A DNA stretch of 64,000 bases from Paraurantiacibacter namhicola (GCF_001687545.1 NZ_CP016545.1:558001-622000); one strand, 5' to 3'; counted from the first letter of the stretch, positions 19,385 to 27,977 are shown. The notes: generated by a model not told the origin, from the letters alone. Numbers and translations: made by a program.

Positions 19385-21418
19385 TCAGCCTTCGCGCAAG
19401 TCGGGCGGCGTCGCTTCCACCTTAAGCATCGCGATGGCTTCTTCCAGGCTCACCAGCTTCTGCTGCTTCTCGCCCAGCGTGCGGATCGCGACCGTGCCTT
19501 CCTCCGCCTCGCGTTTCCCGATCACAAGGATATGCGGCACCTTTGCGTGGGAGTGTTCGCGCACCTTGTAATTGATGCTCTCGTTGCGGAAGTCGGTTTC
19601 CACGCGGATGCCCGCAGCTTCCAGCTTCGCCACGGCGTCCTTGGCGTATTCGTCCGCGTCGGAAACAATGGTTGCAACCACGGCCTGAACCGGCGCGAGC
19701 CAGCACGGCAGGCGGCCGGCGAAATGCTCGATCAGGATGCCGATGAAACGCTCGTAGCTGCCGAAGATCGCGCGGTGGAGCATCACCGGGCGGTGCTTGT
19801 CGCCGTCTTCTCCCACGTAAGTCGCGTCCAGCCGGTCGGGCAGCACGCGGTCGCCCTGGATCGTGCCGACCTGCCAGGTGCGGCCGATTGCGTCCGTCAG
19901 GTGCCATTCCAGCTTGGGGGCGTAGAAGGCGCCTTCGCCGGGCAGTTCTTCCCAGCCGAATTCCTCATTGTCCATGCCGGCCTCGGCCACGGCATCGCGC
20001 AATTCCTGCTCGGCCTTGTCCCAGTCCGCCTCGCTGCCGAAACGCTTCTCCGGGCGCAGGGCCAGCTTGACGTGGTAGCTGAAGCCGAAGTCGCGATAGA
20101 CCTCGTCCGCCAGCTTGCAGAACTTGCGCACCTCGTCGACCACCTGCTCTTCCGTGCAGAAGATATGCGCATCGTCCTGCGTGAACTGGCGCACGCGCAT
20201 CAGCCCGTGCAGCGCCCCATGCGGTTCGTTACGGTGGCAGCAGCCCATCTCGCCCAGCCGGATCGGCAAGTCGCGGTAACTGGTGATGCCCTGCTTGAAG
20301 ACCAGCACATGCGCCGGGCAGTTCATCGGCTTGATCGCCATCCACTCGGCGTCCTTCTCGACCGAAGGCTTTGCCGGGCCGTCGCCTGCTTCGTCCACCT
20401 CGGGCACCATGTCGGGCACGGCGAACATGTTCTCGGCATATTTGCCCCAGTGTCCGGACTGCTCCCACTGGCGGATGTCCATCAGCTGCGGCGTCTTGAT
20501 TTCGCGATACCCGCCGCCATCCATCTTGCGGCGCATATAGGCTTCAAGCTCGCGCCAGATGCGATAACCCTTGGGATGCCAGAACACGCTGCCATGCGCC
20601 TCTTCAGCCAAGTGGAACAGGTCCATCTCGCGGCCCAGCTTGCGATGGTCGCGCTTTGCGGCCTCTTCCAGCCGCATCAGGTGAGCGTTCAGCTGCTTCT
20701 TGTTCAGCCACCCCGTGCCGTAGATGCGGGTCAGCTGCGCATTGGCCTGGTCGCCGCGCCAGTATGCCCCGGCCACGCGCATCAGCTTGAAGGCCTGCGG
20801 GTCCAGCTTCCCGGTGCTGGCCAGGTGCGGGCCGCGGCACATGTCCAGCCAGGTGTCTTCGCTGTCGGCCGGGCCGGAATGATAGACGGTCAGCTCCTCG
20901 TCCTCGGGCAGTTCCTTTGCCCATTCCGCCTTGAAGGTCTCGCCTTCCGCTTCCCATTTCTCGATCAGCTGTTGGCGGCTCCAGACCTCGCGGATCAGCG
21001 GCTTGTCCGCCTTGATGATGCGGCGCATCTCCTCCTCGATTGCGGGCAAGTCGTCCATGCTGAAGGGATCGCGCGTCGCGGGCGCTTTCACGTCGTAATA
21101 GAAGCCATCGTCGGTGGCCGGACCGAAGGTGATCTGCGTGCCGGGGAACAGCGATTGCACCGCTTCGGCCAGCACATGCGCGAAATCGTGGCGCGCCAGT
21201 TCCAGCGCGTCTTCCTCGTCGCGATTGGTGACAAGGGCCAGCTCCGCATCGCCATCGAAGGGGCGGTTGAGATCGCGCAATTCGCCATCCACGCGCGCGG
21301 CGATGGCAGCCTTGGCAAGGCCCGGGCCGATGGCAGCGGCAACGTCCGCCGGGGTGGAGCCGGGCTCCATCTCGCGCACGGAGCCATCGGGCAGGCTGAT
21401 CTTGAGCAGTTCGGTCAT
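19385..21418 (-). CDS. thrS: Threonyl-tRNA synthetase
   Basis: Charges tRNA-Thr. The 677 residues begin at ATG 21418 (MTELLKISLPDGS) with a TGS domain, then the editing domain (HDFAHVLAEAVQSLFP, DDGFYYD) and the class II core. Motif 2 is HRNEPHGALHGLMRVRQFTQDDAHIF; the zinc cysteine is in KPMNCPAHV; HRAIFGSYERFIGILIEH is motif 3. The C-terminal anticodon domain ends with ATPPDLREG. An acidic, proline-containing insert of about 20 residues (EVDEAGDGPAKPSVEKDAEW) precedes the zinc cysteine relative to E. coli ThrS. Two TSUP permease genes follow within a few bases. It is divergent from the small membrane operon. Confidence 0.97.
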   Translation of the reverse strand: MTELLKISLPDGSVREMEPGSTPADVAAAIGPGLAKAAIAARVDGELRDLNRPFDGDAELALVTNRDEEDALELARHDFAHVLAEAVQSLFPGTQITFGPATDDGFYYDVKAPATRDPFSMDDLPAIEEEMRRIIKADKPLIREVWSRQQLIEKWEAEGETFKAEWAKELPEDEELTVYHSGPADSEDTWLDMCRGPHLASTGKLDPQAFKLMRVAGAYWRGDQANAQLTRIYGTGWLNKKQLNAHLMRLEEAAKRDHRKLGREMDLFHLAEEAHGSVFWHPKGYRIWRELEAYMRRKMDGGGYREIKTPQLMDIRQWEQSGHWGKYAENMFAVPDMVPEVDEAGDGPAKPSVEKDAEWMAIKPMNCPAHVLVFKQGITSYRDLPIRLGEMGCCHRNEPHGALHGLMRVRQFTQDDAHIFCTEEQVVDEVRKFCKLADEVYRDFGFSYHVKLALRPEKRFGSEADWDKAEQELRDAVAEAGMDNEEFGWEELPGEGAFYAPKLEWHLTDAIGRTWQVGTIQGDRVLPDRLDATYVGEDGDKHRPVMLHRAIFGSYERFIGILIEHFAGRLPCWLAPVQAVVATIVSDADEYAKDAVAKLEAAGIRVETDFRNESINYKVREHSHAKVPHILVIGKREAEEGTVAIRTLGEKQQKLVSLEEAIAMLKVEATPPDLREG

Positions 21419-21559
21419 GCAATTTCGTCCAGTTTCGCTTGGCCAGCGCCATGGCACAGGCAGCGCCCGCGGCAAAGGGAGAGGTGGAGCGCGAGATAGG
21501 CGCGTGTTGCAAAAATGGAAGCGCGACTTCAAGCGAGCCATACATTTTGTAAATGACGC

Positions 21560-21588
21560 TTGACACTGGCGAATCACGTGTCTAGTTA
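21560..21588 (+). promoter_or_regulatory. Strong sigma-70-like promoter of the small membrane operon
   Basis: A perfect TTGACA at 21560-21565 is followed by a 17-base spacer and TAGTTA at 21583-21588, 28 bases before the first ATG (21617). A second TTGACA at 21591-21596 lies over the expected start of transcription. The operon's own Cro/C1-type regulator is a natural candidate to bind here. Confidence 0.7.
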
Positions 21589-21616
21589 CCTTGACATCGT
21601 TTCAAGGGAGTTTGAC

Positions 21617-21799
21617 ATGGAATTCGACAAGCCATCGGCCATTGTCGCTGCAATCATCCTCTGCATCGCCGCGCTCAGCGCGCTCGGAATCATTTCGGAA
21701 AAGGCGGCAGTCACAGCTTTCATCATCACGCCAACCATCGCCTTCGCCATGGCGCGCCAGCAGGTCTGCCGCCTGCAATCGGGCCGGTGCGCAGCATGA
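21617..21799 (+). CDS. Small two-helix membrane protein, first gene of operon
   Basis: A 60-residue protein starting at ATG 21617, which has an excellent AAGGGAG six bases upstream. Two hydrophobic segments, about residues 7-24 (SAIVAAIILCIAALSALGI) and 28-44 (AAVTAFIITPTIAFAMA), make it a likely helical hairpin in the inner membrane. Its C-terminus is short, basic and holds two cysteines (QQVCRLQSGRCAA). I recognise no family. Its stop overlaps the next start (ATGA). Confidence 0.75.
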   Translation: MEFDKPSAIVAAIILCIAALSALGIISEKAAVTAFIITPTIAFAMARQQVCRLQSGRCAA

Positions 21800-21993
21800 C
21801 TTGGCGGCGCGAATGGCTGGCGGCAGCGATAGCGGCGGCCGCGCTGCTGCTGCTGGCCGCCATGGTCATGGCCGCAGCCCCGGACGCGCCTTCGGGTCCG
21901 GCCACCCGTTCTTCCGGCGAGGCTTCGGTCCTGCCGATGTTCACATCCCTCGCGGCGCACACTGCCGCATCCAAGGAGACAGGAAATGTCTGA
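21796..21993 (+). CDS. Small single-helix membrane or exported protein, second gene of operon
   Basis: A 65-residue protein (MTWRREWLAAAIAAAALLLL...) with a basic N-terminus and one long hydrophobic segment at about residues 8-30 ending in AMVMAAAPDA. This can be a membrane anchor or a cleavable signal with an AxA site. The remaining 35 residues are polar with no clear fold. Its start overlaps the first gene by four bases, and its stop overlaps the start of the third gene by eight. No family recognised. Confidence 0.65.
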   Translation: MTWRREWLAAAIAAAALLLLAAMVMAAAPDAPSGPATRSSGEASVLPMFTSLAAHTAASKETGNV

Positions 21994-22423
21994 ACCAGCC
22001 AATTGCCAGCGCAGGCCGACCGCGGCGACGAAGCGCTACCTCGTGCGGATTGCCGCTGCGATGGTCATTTACATCGCCAGCCTGTTCGCGGCCGAGACTT
22101 TCATCGAGGATGGCGGACTGTCCGGCGCGCCGGCCTATATCCTCGCCTCCATTCCGGGCCTGTCCTTTGCTGCCGTGATCTGGGCCTTCGGGGCGCTGAT
22201 CGTGGAGGAGCAGGACGAGTTCTTCCGCCTGCTTTACGTGCGGCAGGGCCTGATCGCCACGACGATCGCGCTGACGGCGGCGGCGGTCTGGGGCTTCCTG
22301 GAAACCTACATGCCGGTGGAGCACATCCGAGCCTTCTGGTGGCCCACGCTGTGGTGCGGCGGCATCGCCGTCGGCGCTGTCTTCAACAAGGTGAAATACG
22401 GGACCTTCGGCGAAATCCGCTGA
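21986..22423 (+). CDS. Four-helix membrane protein, paralogue of the next gene
   Basis: A 145-residue membrane protein with hydrophobic segments at about 20-36, 50-70, 88-105 and 115-133. A conserved element LIVEEQDEFFRLL between helices two and three, then WGFLETYMPVEHIRAFWWPTLWCGG, is repeated in the next gene as YIVEEEDEFLRHR and WGFLETFGVVPHIWAWWVFP. The protein is therefore a shorter paralogue of the C-terminal two-thirds of its neighbour. The acidic VEE(Q/E)DEF loop is the most conserved feature and may be functional. No named function is known to me. Confidence 0.8.
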   Translation: MSEPANCQRRPTAATKRYLVRIAAAMVIYIASLFAAETFIEDGGLSGAPAYILASIPGLSFAAVIWAFGALIVEEQDEFFRLLYVRQGLIATTIALTAAAVWGFLETYMPVEHIRAFWWPTLWCGGIAVGAVFNKVKYGTFGEIR

Positions 22424-22455
22424 CCTGGCCTACCCATCCGACAAAGGAATTTTCG

Positions 22456-23082
22456 ATGCCTGCATCGCCTGACACGCAGGGCGGCTCGCGCCCGTCCCTC
22501 TTCCAGCGCCCGCTGACGTGGTGCGTATCCTTCTTCGCCAGCTTCGCGCTGATCGCATTCCTGCGCATTACCGATGCCATCAATGGCACGACCGGTTTCA
22601 TCCTCATGGCACTCTCGATGTCGCTGCTGGTGCCCATGGTGCGCGCTGCGTCCGCTGAGCAGCGGCGGCAGGGTTTCATCAGTCCGGCGATCACCCGCTA
22701 TAACAAGCGGTTTATGGCCGCGTCTGCCGGCTATGTCCTTGGCCTGGGGCTGGCGATCACGATCAATGATCGCATCGATCTGGGCACGGGGGAGACGGTG
22801 CTGATCGCGCTGCTGCCCATCATCCCGGTGTTTGGCATGATCTGGACGATGGCCCGCTATATCGTGGAGGAGGAGGACGAGTTCCTGCGCCACCGCGCCA
22901 CCATGGCCAGCCTTACAGGCCTGGCACTGGTGCTCGGCCTCGGCACGTTCTGGGGTTTCCTGGAGACGTTCGGCGTGGTCCCGCACATCTGGGCCTGGTG
23001 GGTCTTCCCGGTCTGGGCCATGGGCATGGGCCTGTCGCAGGGCTGGATGGCCCTGTCCGACCGGCGCGGGGACAACGCGTGA
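22456..23082 (+). CDS. Six-helix membrane protein, paralogue of the previous gene
   Basis: A 208-residue membrane protein starting at ATG 22456 with AAAGGA upstream. It adds two N-terminal helices (FFASFALIAFLRI and GFILMALSMSLLVPMV) to a domain paralogous to the preceding protein: NKRFMAASAGYVLGLGLAITI, then the VEEEDEFLRHRATMAS loop, and WGFLETFGVVPHIWAWWVFPVWAMGMG. It ends in a short cytoplasmic tail. Its stop overlaps the GTG of the regulator gene (GTGA), which strongly suggests that the two are made together. Confidence 0.8.
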   Translation: MPASPDTQGGSRPSLFQRPLTWCVSFFASFALIAFLRITDAINGTTGFILMALSMSLLVPMVRAASAEQRRQGFISPAITRYNKRFMAASAGYVLGLGLAITINDRIDLGTGETVLIALLPIIPVFGMIWTMARYIVEEEDEFLRHRATMASLTGLALVLGLGTFWGFLETFGVVPHIWAWWVFPVWAMGMGLSQGWMALSDRRGDNA

Positions 23083-23279
23083 AGAACCGCCTGAAAGTCC
23101 TGCGCGCAGAGCGCGACTGGAGCCAGCAGGACCTGGCCGAACGGCTGGAGGTCAGCCGCCAGTCCGTGAACGCCATCGAGACCGGGAAATACGATCCCAG
23201 CCTGCCGCTGGCCTTCCGCATTGCGGACCTGTTCGGGATGGCGATCGAGGAGATCTTCCTGCGCGAGACGGCTGATTAA
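23079..23279 (+). CDS. Cro/C1-type (XRE) transcriptional regulator
   Basis: A 66-residue protein that is almost only a helix-turn-helix: MKNRLKVLRAERDWSQQDLA, then LEVSRQSVNAIETGKYDPSLPLAFRIADLF and a short dimer tail IEEIFLRE. It belongs to the small XRE subgroup often encoded with multi-helix membrane proteins of unknown function. The start is GTG inside the stop of the preceding gene. It most likely represses the operon promoter at 21560-21588; it might be sequestered by the membrane partners, though that is a guess. Confidence 0.88.
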   Translation: MKNRLKVLRAERDWSQQDLAERLEVSRQSVNAIETGKYDPSLPLAFRIADLFGMAIEEIFLRETAD

Positions 23280-23287
23280 CCTTGTTG

Positions 23288-23327
23288 TGCGGGGCCGGGC
23301 GTTGCGAAAACGCGATATGGCCCCGCA
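23288..23327. terminator. Strong hairpin after the membrane operon
   Basis: Outer arms TGCGGGGCC / GGCCCCGCA pair over nine bases, and inner arms GCGTT / AACGC pair over five around a GCGAA loop. It begins nine bases after the regulator stop. No clear T run follows on either strand, so it may be a weak terminator or an RNA-stabilising hairpin. Confidence 0.45.
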
Positions 23328-23402
23328 TTGCAGGCCTATTGCGCGGGTTTGCGATATGCTAAGACGCGGCACGTAATGCCGAAAAGCATGAGGACGCGAA
23401 CC

Positions 23403-23705
23403 ATGAAACGGACCGGGATTGTCCTGTCCAGCCTGTCGGTGGCCCTTCTGGCCATGGCGCAGCCTGCCCTGGCGCAGGTTGCGGACACGCGTTCTGCCGA
23501 TGCGATCCCGCAAACCGGCGCCAGCAATCCTTACATCCGCGAAGTGATCCGGGTGGAAGAAGGCGCTGCGGCCATCATCCCGCCGCCTTCGGTGGGCTTC
23601 CTGCCCTATCTCATCGGCCCGCTTCTGCTTGGCCTCGGCCTGGTCGCCCTTGGTGGCGGCGGTGGCGGCAGCGTCGGCTCTGGCGGGCCCGACAGCCCGG
23701 GTTGA
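23403..23705 (+). CDS. Small exported protein with a C-terminal helix and Gly-rich tail
   Basis: A 100-residue protein at the head of the polysaccharide locus. The signal peptide ends at about PALA-Q (residue 24). A polar region with NPYIREVIRVEEG follows, then one hydrophobic segment (SVGFLPYLIGPLLLGLGLVALGG, about 63-84) and a tail of glycine and serine (GGGGGGSVGSGGPDSPG). The tail resembles sorting-type tripartite ends but lacks a PEP motif and lacks basic residues after the helix, so it is not a standard PEP-CTERM protein. It is followed 33 bases later by the ligase gene. Role unknown. Confidence 0.75.
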   Translation: MKRTGIVLSSLSVALLAMAQPALAQVADTRSADAIPQTGASNPYIREVIRVEEGAAAIIPPPSVGFLPYLIGPLLLGLGLVALGGGGGGSVGSGGPDSPG

Positions 23706-23738
23706 CCTGAGCGCCGCCGCGCGCGAGGCGTGTAGCGG

Positions 23739-25064
23739 ATGGCGGATGCGGCTTACTCACCCCAGCGATATTCGGCGCGGTTCTTCGCGCTGTCGGCTTT
23801 TGTAGCAATAGCAGTCGTGCTTGGCGGCGGCGGCACGCCGGTGCCCCTGCCCGAACTCGCCGTGCAGGTTGCTGCACTGGTGCTGCTGGCTTCATGGCCT
23901 TTCCTTGCAAGCGGTGAACGCGGCTCGCCCGCAGACCCGGCCCTCTACTGGCTTGCCGCTGTGCTTGCCGCACCTCCCCTGCTCCAGCTGGTTCCACTGC
24001 CACCGTCCCTGTGGGAAGCTCTGCCAGGGCGCGCGCCCGCTGCCGCGTCGCTTGCTGCGGCGGGGCAGGCGGGCCAGTGGATGCCGATGAGCCTTACGCC
24101 GGCGCGCACGCTTGCCTATCTCCTTGCACTGCTCCCGCCGGTAATCGCCATGCTGCTCGCCTCCATGCTTGGCATACGCGAACGCCTGGCCATGCTTGGC
24201 GTGATCGCAGCGCTGGGGGTTGGCGCCGCGCTGTTTGCCCTGGCGGTGTGGCTGGGCGAATGGTCGCCCTATGGCGGCGGGCACAGGCAATGGGTGTCCG
24301 GCCTCAACGCCAACCGGAATGCGGCGGCGGACCTCTTCCTGCTGGCGCTGGCGGCCCTGGCTGCATGGTCGTGGAGACGCGAGGCCTCCGCCGCGCGCAT
24401 TGCAATTCCGGCGGCCATTCTTGCGCTGGCAATCCTGCTGACCGGGTCGCGTACGGGGATCGCCCTGTTGGTGGCAGGCGCACTGGTCTTTGCGCTGCTG
24501 CGCTGGCGGCACCGCCTGCGCGCGCTTTTGGTTGCAGTGGGGGCGATAGCCGCCGGAGCGGCAGCAATGCTGGTATTTGCGCCGGGCCGCTTCGCTCCGG
24601 TCGCCGCGCGTTTCGATGCAACTGGCGATGCGCGCGCGGACCTGTGGCAGGACAGCTGGCACGCGGTCAGCCAGTTCTGGCCCATGGGATCGGGCCTTGG
24701 CAGCTTCCCCGTGGTCATCCAGGCGTCCGAACGCCTTTCCGCCGTGGACGAGAGCTGGCCCAACCGCGCGCATAACGAATATCTCGAGATAGCGCTGGAG
24801 GCGGGCCTTCCCGGCCTACTTGCCATCGCCATCGGCCTCGCGCTGGTGGCGCGGATCATCTGGCGAGCGATGAGCGACGATCGCATCGCGTCCGCCCTGC
24901 CGGCCTTCACGCTCGCGGCCTTCGGCATCATCGCCCTGCATTCCGTCGTAGATTATCCCCTGCGCGCCCTTTCGCTGGCTTGCCTCGCTGGGCTGGCCGT
25001 GGGACTAAGCGGCAATACCGGCAGGATTCCGCCGGAAAAGGCGTCTAAGCGGGACGGGACATGA
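23739..25064 (+). CDS. O-antigen ligase/polymerase family membrane protein
   Basis: A 441-residue polytopic membrane protein with about ten to twelve helices. The O-antigen-ligase/Wzy_C domain (PF04932) is shown by the region AILLTGSRTGIALLVAGALVF and by the periplasmic loop with GSGLGSFPVVIQ and NRAHNEYLEIALEAGLPGLL, whose arginine and histidine are the conserved functional residues of WaaL/Wzy enzymes. Such proteins join lipid-linked glycans end to end or transfer them to an acceptor in the periplasm. The position upstream of export genes favours polymerisation of the exopolysaccharide. A second, unrelated polymerase-like gene is at 30765-32198. Confidence 0.87.
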   Translation: MADAAYSPQRYSARFFALSAFVAIAVVLGGGGTPVPLPELAVQVAALVLLASWPFLASGERGSPADPALYWLAAVLAAPPLLQLVPLPPSLWEALPGRAPAAASLAAAGQAGQWMPMSLTPARTLAYLLALLPPVIAMLLASMLGIRERLAMLGVIAALGVGAALFALAVWLGEWSPYGGGHRQWVSGLNANRNAAADLFLLALAALAAWSWRREASAARIAIPAAILALAILLTGSRTGIALLVAGALVFALLRWRHRLRALLVAVGAIAAGAAAMLVFAPGRFAPVAARFDATGDARADLWQDSWHAVSQFWPMGSGLGSFPVVIQASERLSAVDESWPNRAHNEYLEIALEAGLPGLLAIAIGLALVARIIWRAMSDDRIASALPAFTLAAFGIIALHSVVDYPLRALSLACLAGLAVGLSGNTGRIPPEKASKRDGT

Positions 25065-25768
25065 ACGGGTTGCCCACTTCCTTTGCACCTTTGAAGCGCA
25101 TGGCCGCGCTCGCCTGCGCGCTGCTGCTGTGCGCCTGCCAGCAATCGCTCGAATCCACCCTGCCTGCTGGCGATGCCGCCTATGCGGCGGTTGCGGTGCC
25201 CGATGCCGGGCCGGTCGTCTATGCGCTGCAGGTCGGGGACCGGGTCGATGTGCGCGTGTTCCAGGAGGCGGACCTTTCGGTTGAAGATGTCGCTATCGAC
25301 GAGACCGGGTCCATCACCCTGCCGCTGGTTGGCAGCATCCAGGCCGCAGGGCGCACCACGCAGGTTCTCGCGAAGGACGTGGAGCGGGCCTATGGCGCAC
25401 GCTTCCTGCGCGATCCCTATGTCACCGTGGTGCTGCGCGCCGCCGTCGCCCGCACCGTTTCAGTGGAGGGCGAGGTCGAACGCCCCGGCGTCTACGCCAT
25501 CCAGCCGGGGCAAACGCTGCTGACCGCCATGGCGCTATCCGGCAGCCCGACGGATACGGCGAAGCTGGACGAGGTGCTGATCTTCCGCACCGTGAACGGA
25601 GAGCGATTCGGCGGCCGCTTCGACATCAATGAAATCCGTTCGGGCCGCATGCCTGATCCTGCTCTTCTTCCCGGCGATGTGATCGTGGTGGGCTTCTCCG
25701 CCGCGCGCGGCCGCTACCAGGATTTCCTGCGCGCCGTGCCCATCCTCGGCATTTTCGGACGGTTCTGA
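25061..25768 (+). CDS. Polysaccharide export lipoprotein, Wza family
   Basis: A 235-residue outer membrane polysaccharide export protein. The N-terminus carries a lipobox (LLLCAC-QQS); the Met at residue 14 is a possible alternative start. The Poly_export domain begins at VYALQVGDRVDVRVFQEADLSVEDVAID and includes GSITLPLVGSIQAAGRT, then an SLBB-type part (ARTVSVEGEVERPGVYAI). Proteins of this family form the outer-membrane channel through which capsule or exopolysaccharide leaves the cell. The ATG overlaps the stop of the ligase gene by four bases. It is shorter than E. coli Wza (about 380), so it may lack some ring domains. Confidence 0.92.
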   Translation: MNGLPTSFAPLKRMAALACALLLCACQQSLESTLPAGDAAYAAVAVPDAGPVVYALQVGDRVDVRVFQEADLSVEDVAIDETGSITLPLVGSIQAAGRTTQVLAKDVERAYGARFLRDPYVTVVLRAAVARTVSVEGEVERPGVYAIQPGQTLLTAMALSGSPTDTAKLDEVLIFRTVNGERFGGRFDINEIRSGRMPDPALLPGDVIVVGFSAARGRYQDFLRAVPILGIFGRF

Positions 25769-25771
25769 GCG

Positions 25772-27976
25772 ATGAACGACGCGCGCCCCGAATTCTCCTC
25801 CGGTCCGCAGGACTGGCGCGCCGCGCTGGGGCTGGGCAATGGCCGTGCCTTCGGCGGCCTGGGCGATACGCTGCGCTACCTGTTGTCGCTGCTGAAGCGG
25901 AACATCTGGCTGATCCTGACCATCATCGGTGCCACCATGTTGCTGGCGCTGGTGCTGACCATGCTGCAGACGCCGCAATATACCGCACGCGCCACGGTCG
26001 AGATCAACGAGCGGGCCGACGAGGTCCTGGGCGAAGAGCTGGACAGCGACGGGAACAACAGCGTGGAATGGGAAGTCGACCGCTATCTCAACACGCAACT
26101 GGAAATCCTGCGCAGCCGCGCGCTGGCGGAGCGGGTGGCTGACCGGCTGGACCTGGCGAGCGATCCCGCCTTCTTCCTGGCCATGGGTGCACCCGGCACG
26201 GCGGACCTGCCGGACGGCGCGCGCAAGCAGGCCGTGATCGGCATGCTGATGTCGGGCTTCTCGGTCGACCTGCCGCGCGAGACGCGCATCGCGCAGATCT
26301 TCTTCACCAGCAATGACCGTGAAATGTCGGCCCGGGTGACCAACGCCTATGCGCAGGAATTCATCCAGGCCAACCTGCAGCGCAAATATGATTCCAGCGC
26401 CTATGCCCGCCAGTTCGTGGCGGAGCAGCTGGACGAGGCGCGCCAGGCGCTGGAGGAATCGGAGCGCGAGCTGAACAGCTATGCCCGCGATGCCGGCCTG
26501 ATCCGCGCCCGAAACCCGGACCGGACGCAGGGCGTGGATTCGGATTATGCCGGCAGCATCACCGCCTCCAGCCTGGTGCAGGCCAATCGCGCGGCCAATG
26601 ATGCGCAGGCTGCCCGCGTGGCGGCAGAGGCGCGCTGGAATGCTGAGCGCAGCGCCCCGCTGATGGCTTCGCCCGCCGTACAGAACAGCGAGGTCGTGCA
26701 GCAGCTCGCCGCGCGCCGCGGTGCGGTGCAATCCGAGTTGCAGGCTGCGCGCGGTCGCTACCTGCCCGGCCACCCCACGCTCCAGCGGCTGGAAGCCGAG
26801 GCGGCAGGGCTGGATGCGCAGGTCGCACAGGCCGCGCGAGAGGCTCGCGGCGCGGTGCAGGCGCAATACCGCGCCGCCGTGGCGACCGAACGCCAGTTGC
26901 AGGGCCAGGTGCGCAGCCTGGAAGGGCGCACGCTGGCGGAGCAGGACCGCTCGGTGCGCTACAATGTGCTTGCGCGCGAGGCGGACACCAACCGGCAATT
27001 GTACGACGGGCTGCTGCAACGCTACCGCGAGCTGAACGCGGCGGCCGGCATCACGGCCAGCAACATCGCGGTGGTCGACCTGGCCCAGCCGCCGGGCGGG
27101 CCTTCCTCGCCGAACCTGACGATCAACTTGCTGCTGGGCCTGCTGGTCGGCATCGGTCTGGCTGGCACGATAGTGTTCCTGCGCGACCAGCTGGACGACC
27201 GGATCCGCGTGCCGGAAGACCTTGAAAGCAAGGTCGGCATGGGCCTGGTCGGCGTGATCCCACGGGCTGAGGCGGACGATCCCGTCGCCGCGCTCGAAAA
27301 TGCGAAAAGCCCGGTCGCCGAAGCCTATAACGCGCTGCGCACCGCGCTGCTCTATTCCACTCGCGATGGGCTGCCGGGCGTATTGCTGGTGACCAGCGCG
27401 CAGCCGCTGGAGGGCAAATCGACCAGCAGCCTCGCGATTGCAAAGGGCTTTGCGCGGCTGGGCCGCAAGGTCCTGCTGGTCGATGCCGATCTCAGGCGCC
27501 CATCGCTGCACAAGCGGGCCGGGATCGCCAATGAAGCGGGGCTTTCCAGCGTGCTGGTGGGCGAGACTGCGCTGTCCGAAACGGTGGTTCAGGACAAGCA
27601 GGAGAACCTCTTCCTACTGCCATCCGGCCCGATCCCGCCAAGCCCGACGGAGCTGCTTTCCAGCCCGCGCATGGCCGCCATGCTGGAGCAGGGCGATGCG
27701 GAATACGACCTGGTGATCGTGGACAGCGCCCCCATCCTCGGCCTTGCCGATTCGCCCGAACTGGCGGCGCTGGCCGATGGTGTGCTGGTGGTCATCGAGG
27801 CAGACCGCGCACGCGGTGGGCAGCTGAAGGCGGCGCTGCGCCGCCTGCGCGATACGCGGCCCAATATCCTTGGCGCGGTGCTGACCAAGTTCGACCCGGC
27901 AAAGGCCGGAAACAGCTATTCGGCCTATTACGGCTATGATTACTATCGCTACGATCCGGAAACGGAAACGGCCTGA
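25772..27976 (+). CDS. Wzc-like polysaccharide co-polymerase and tyrosine autokinase
   Basis: A 734-residue inner-membrane protein that controls polymer length and export. The Wzz domain begins after about residue 30, with a first transmembrane helix (NIWLILTIIGATMLLALVLT) and a long periplasmic coiled-coil region (about 200-430). A second helix (LTINLLLGLLVGIGLAGTIVFL) precedes a BY-kinase domain. The Walker A variant SAQPLEGKSTSS is at about 545-556, Walker A' is VLLVDADLRRPSLH, and Walker B is LVIVDSAPILG. The C-terminus has a tyrosine cluster (YSAYYGYDYYRYDP), the site of autophosphorylation in this family. It is fused as in proteobacterial Wzc, not split. Confidence 0.94.
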   Translation: MNDARPEFSSGPQDWRAALGLGNGRAFGGLGDTLRYLLSLLKRNIWLILTIIGATMLLALVLTMLQTPQYTARATVEINERADEVLGEELDSDGNNSVEWEVDRYLNTQLEILRSRALAERVADRLDLASDPAFFLAMGAPGTADLPDGARKQAVIGMLMSGFSVDLPRETRIAQIFFTSNDREMSARVTNAYAQEFIQANLQRKYDSSAYARQFVAEQLDEARQALEESERELNSYARDAGLIRARNPDRTQGVDSDYAGSITASSLVQANRAANDAQAARVAAEARWNAERSAPLMASPAVQNSEVVQQLAARRGAVQSELQAARGRYLPGHPTLQRLEAEAAGLDAQVAQAAREARGAVQAQYRAAVATERQLQGQVRSLEGRTLAEQDRSVRYNVLAREADTNRQLYDGLLQRYRELNAAAGITASNIAVVDLAQPPGGPSSPNLTINLLLGLLVGIGLAGTIVFLRDQLDDRIRVPEDLESKVGMGLVGVIPRAEADDPVAALENAKSPVAEAYNALRTALLYSTRDGLPGVLLVTSAQPLEGKSTSSLAIAKGFARLGRKVLLVDADLRRPSLHKRAGIANEAGLSSVLVGETALSETVVQDKQENLFLLPSGPIPPSPTELLSSPRMAAMLEQGDAEYDLVIVDSAPILGLADSPELAALADGVLVVIEADRARGGQLKAALRRLRDTRPNILGAVLTKFDPAKAGNSYSAYYGYDYYRYDPETETA

Positions 27977-27977
27977 G

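Noticed and set aside
25535-27511. A long minus-strand open frame opposite the Wzc-like gene
   Set aside because: It lies antisense to a kinase with intact Walker motifs and has a skewed His/Gln/Arg-rich composition typical of shadow frames in GC-rich DNA.
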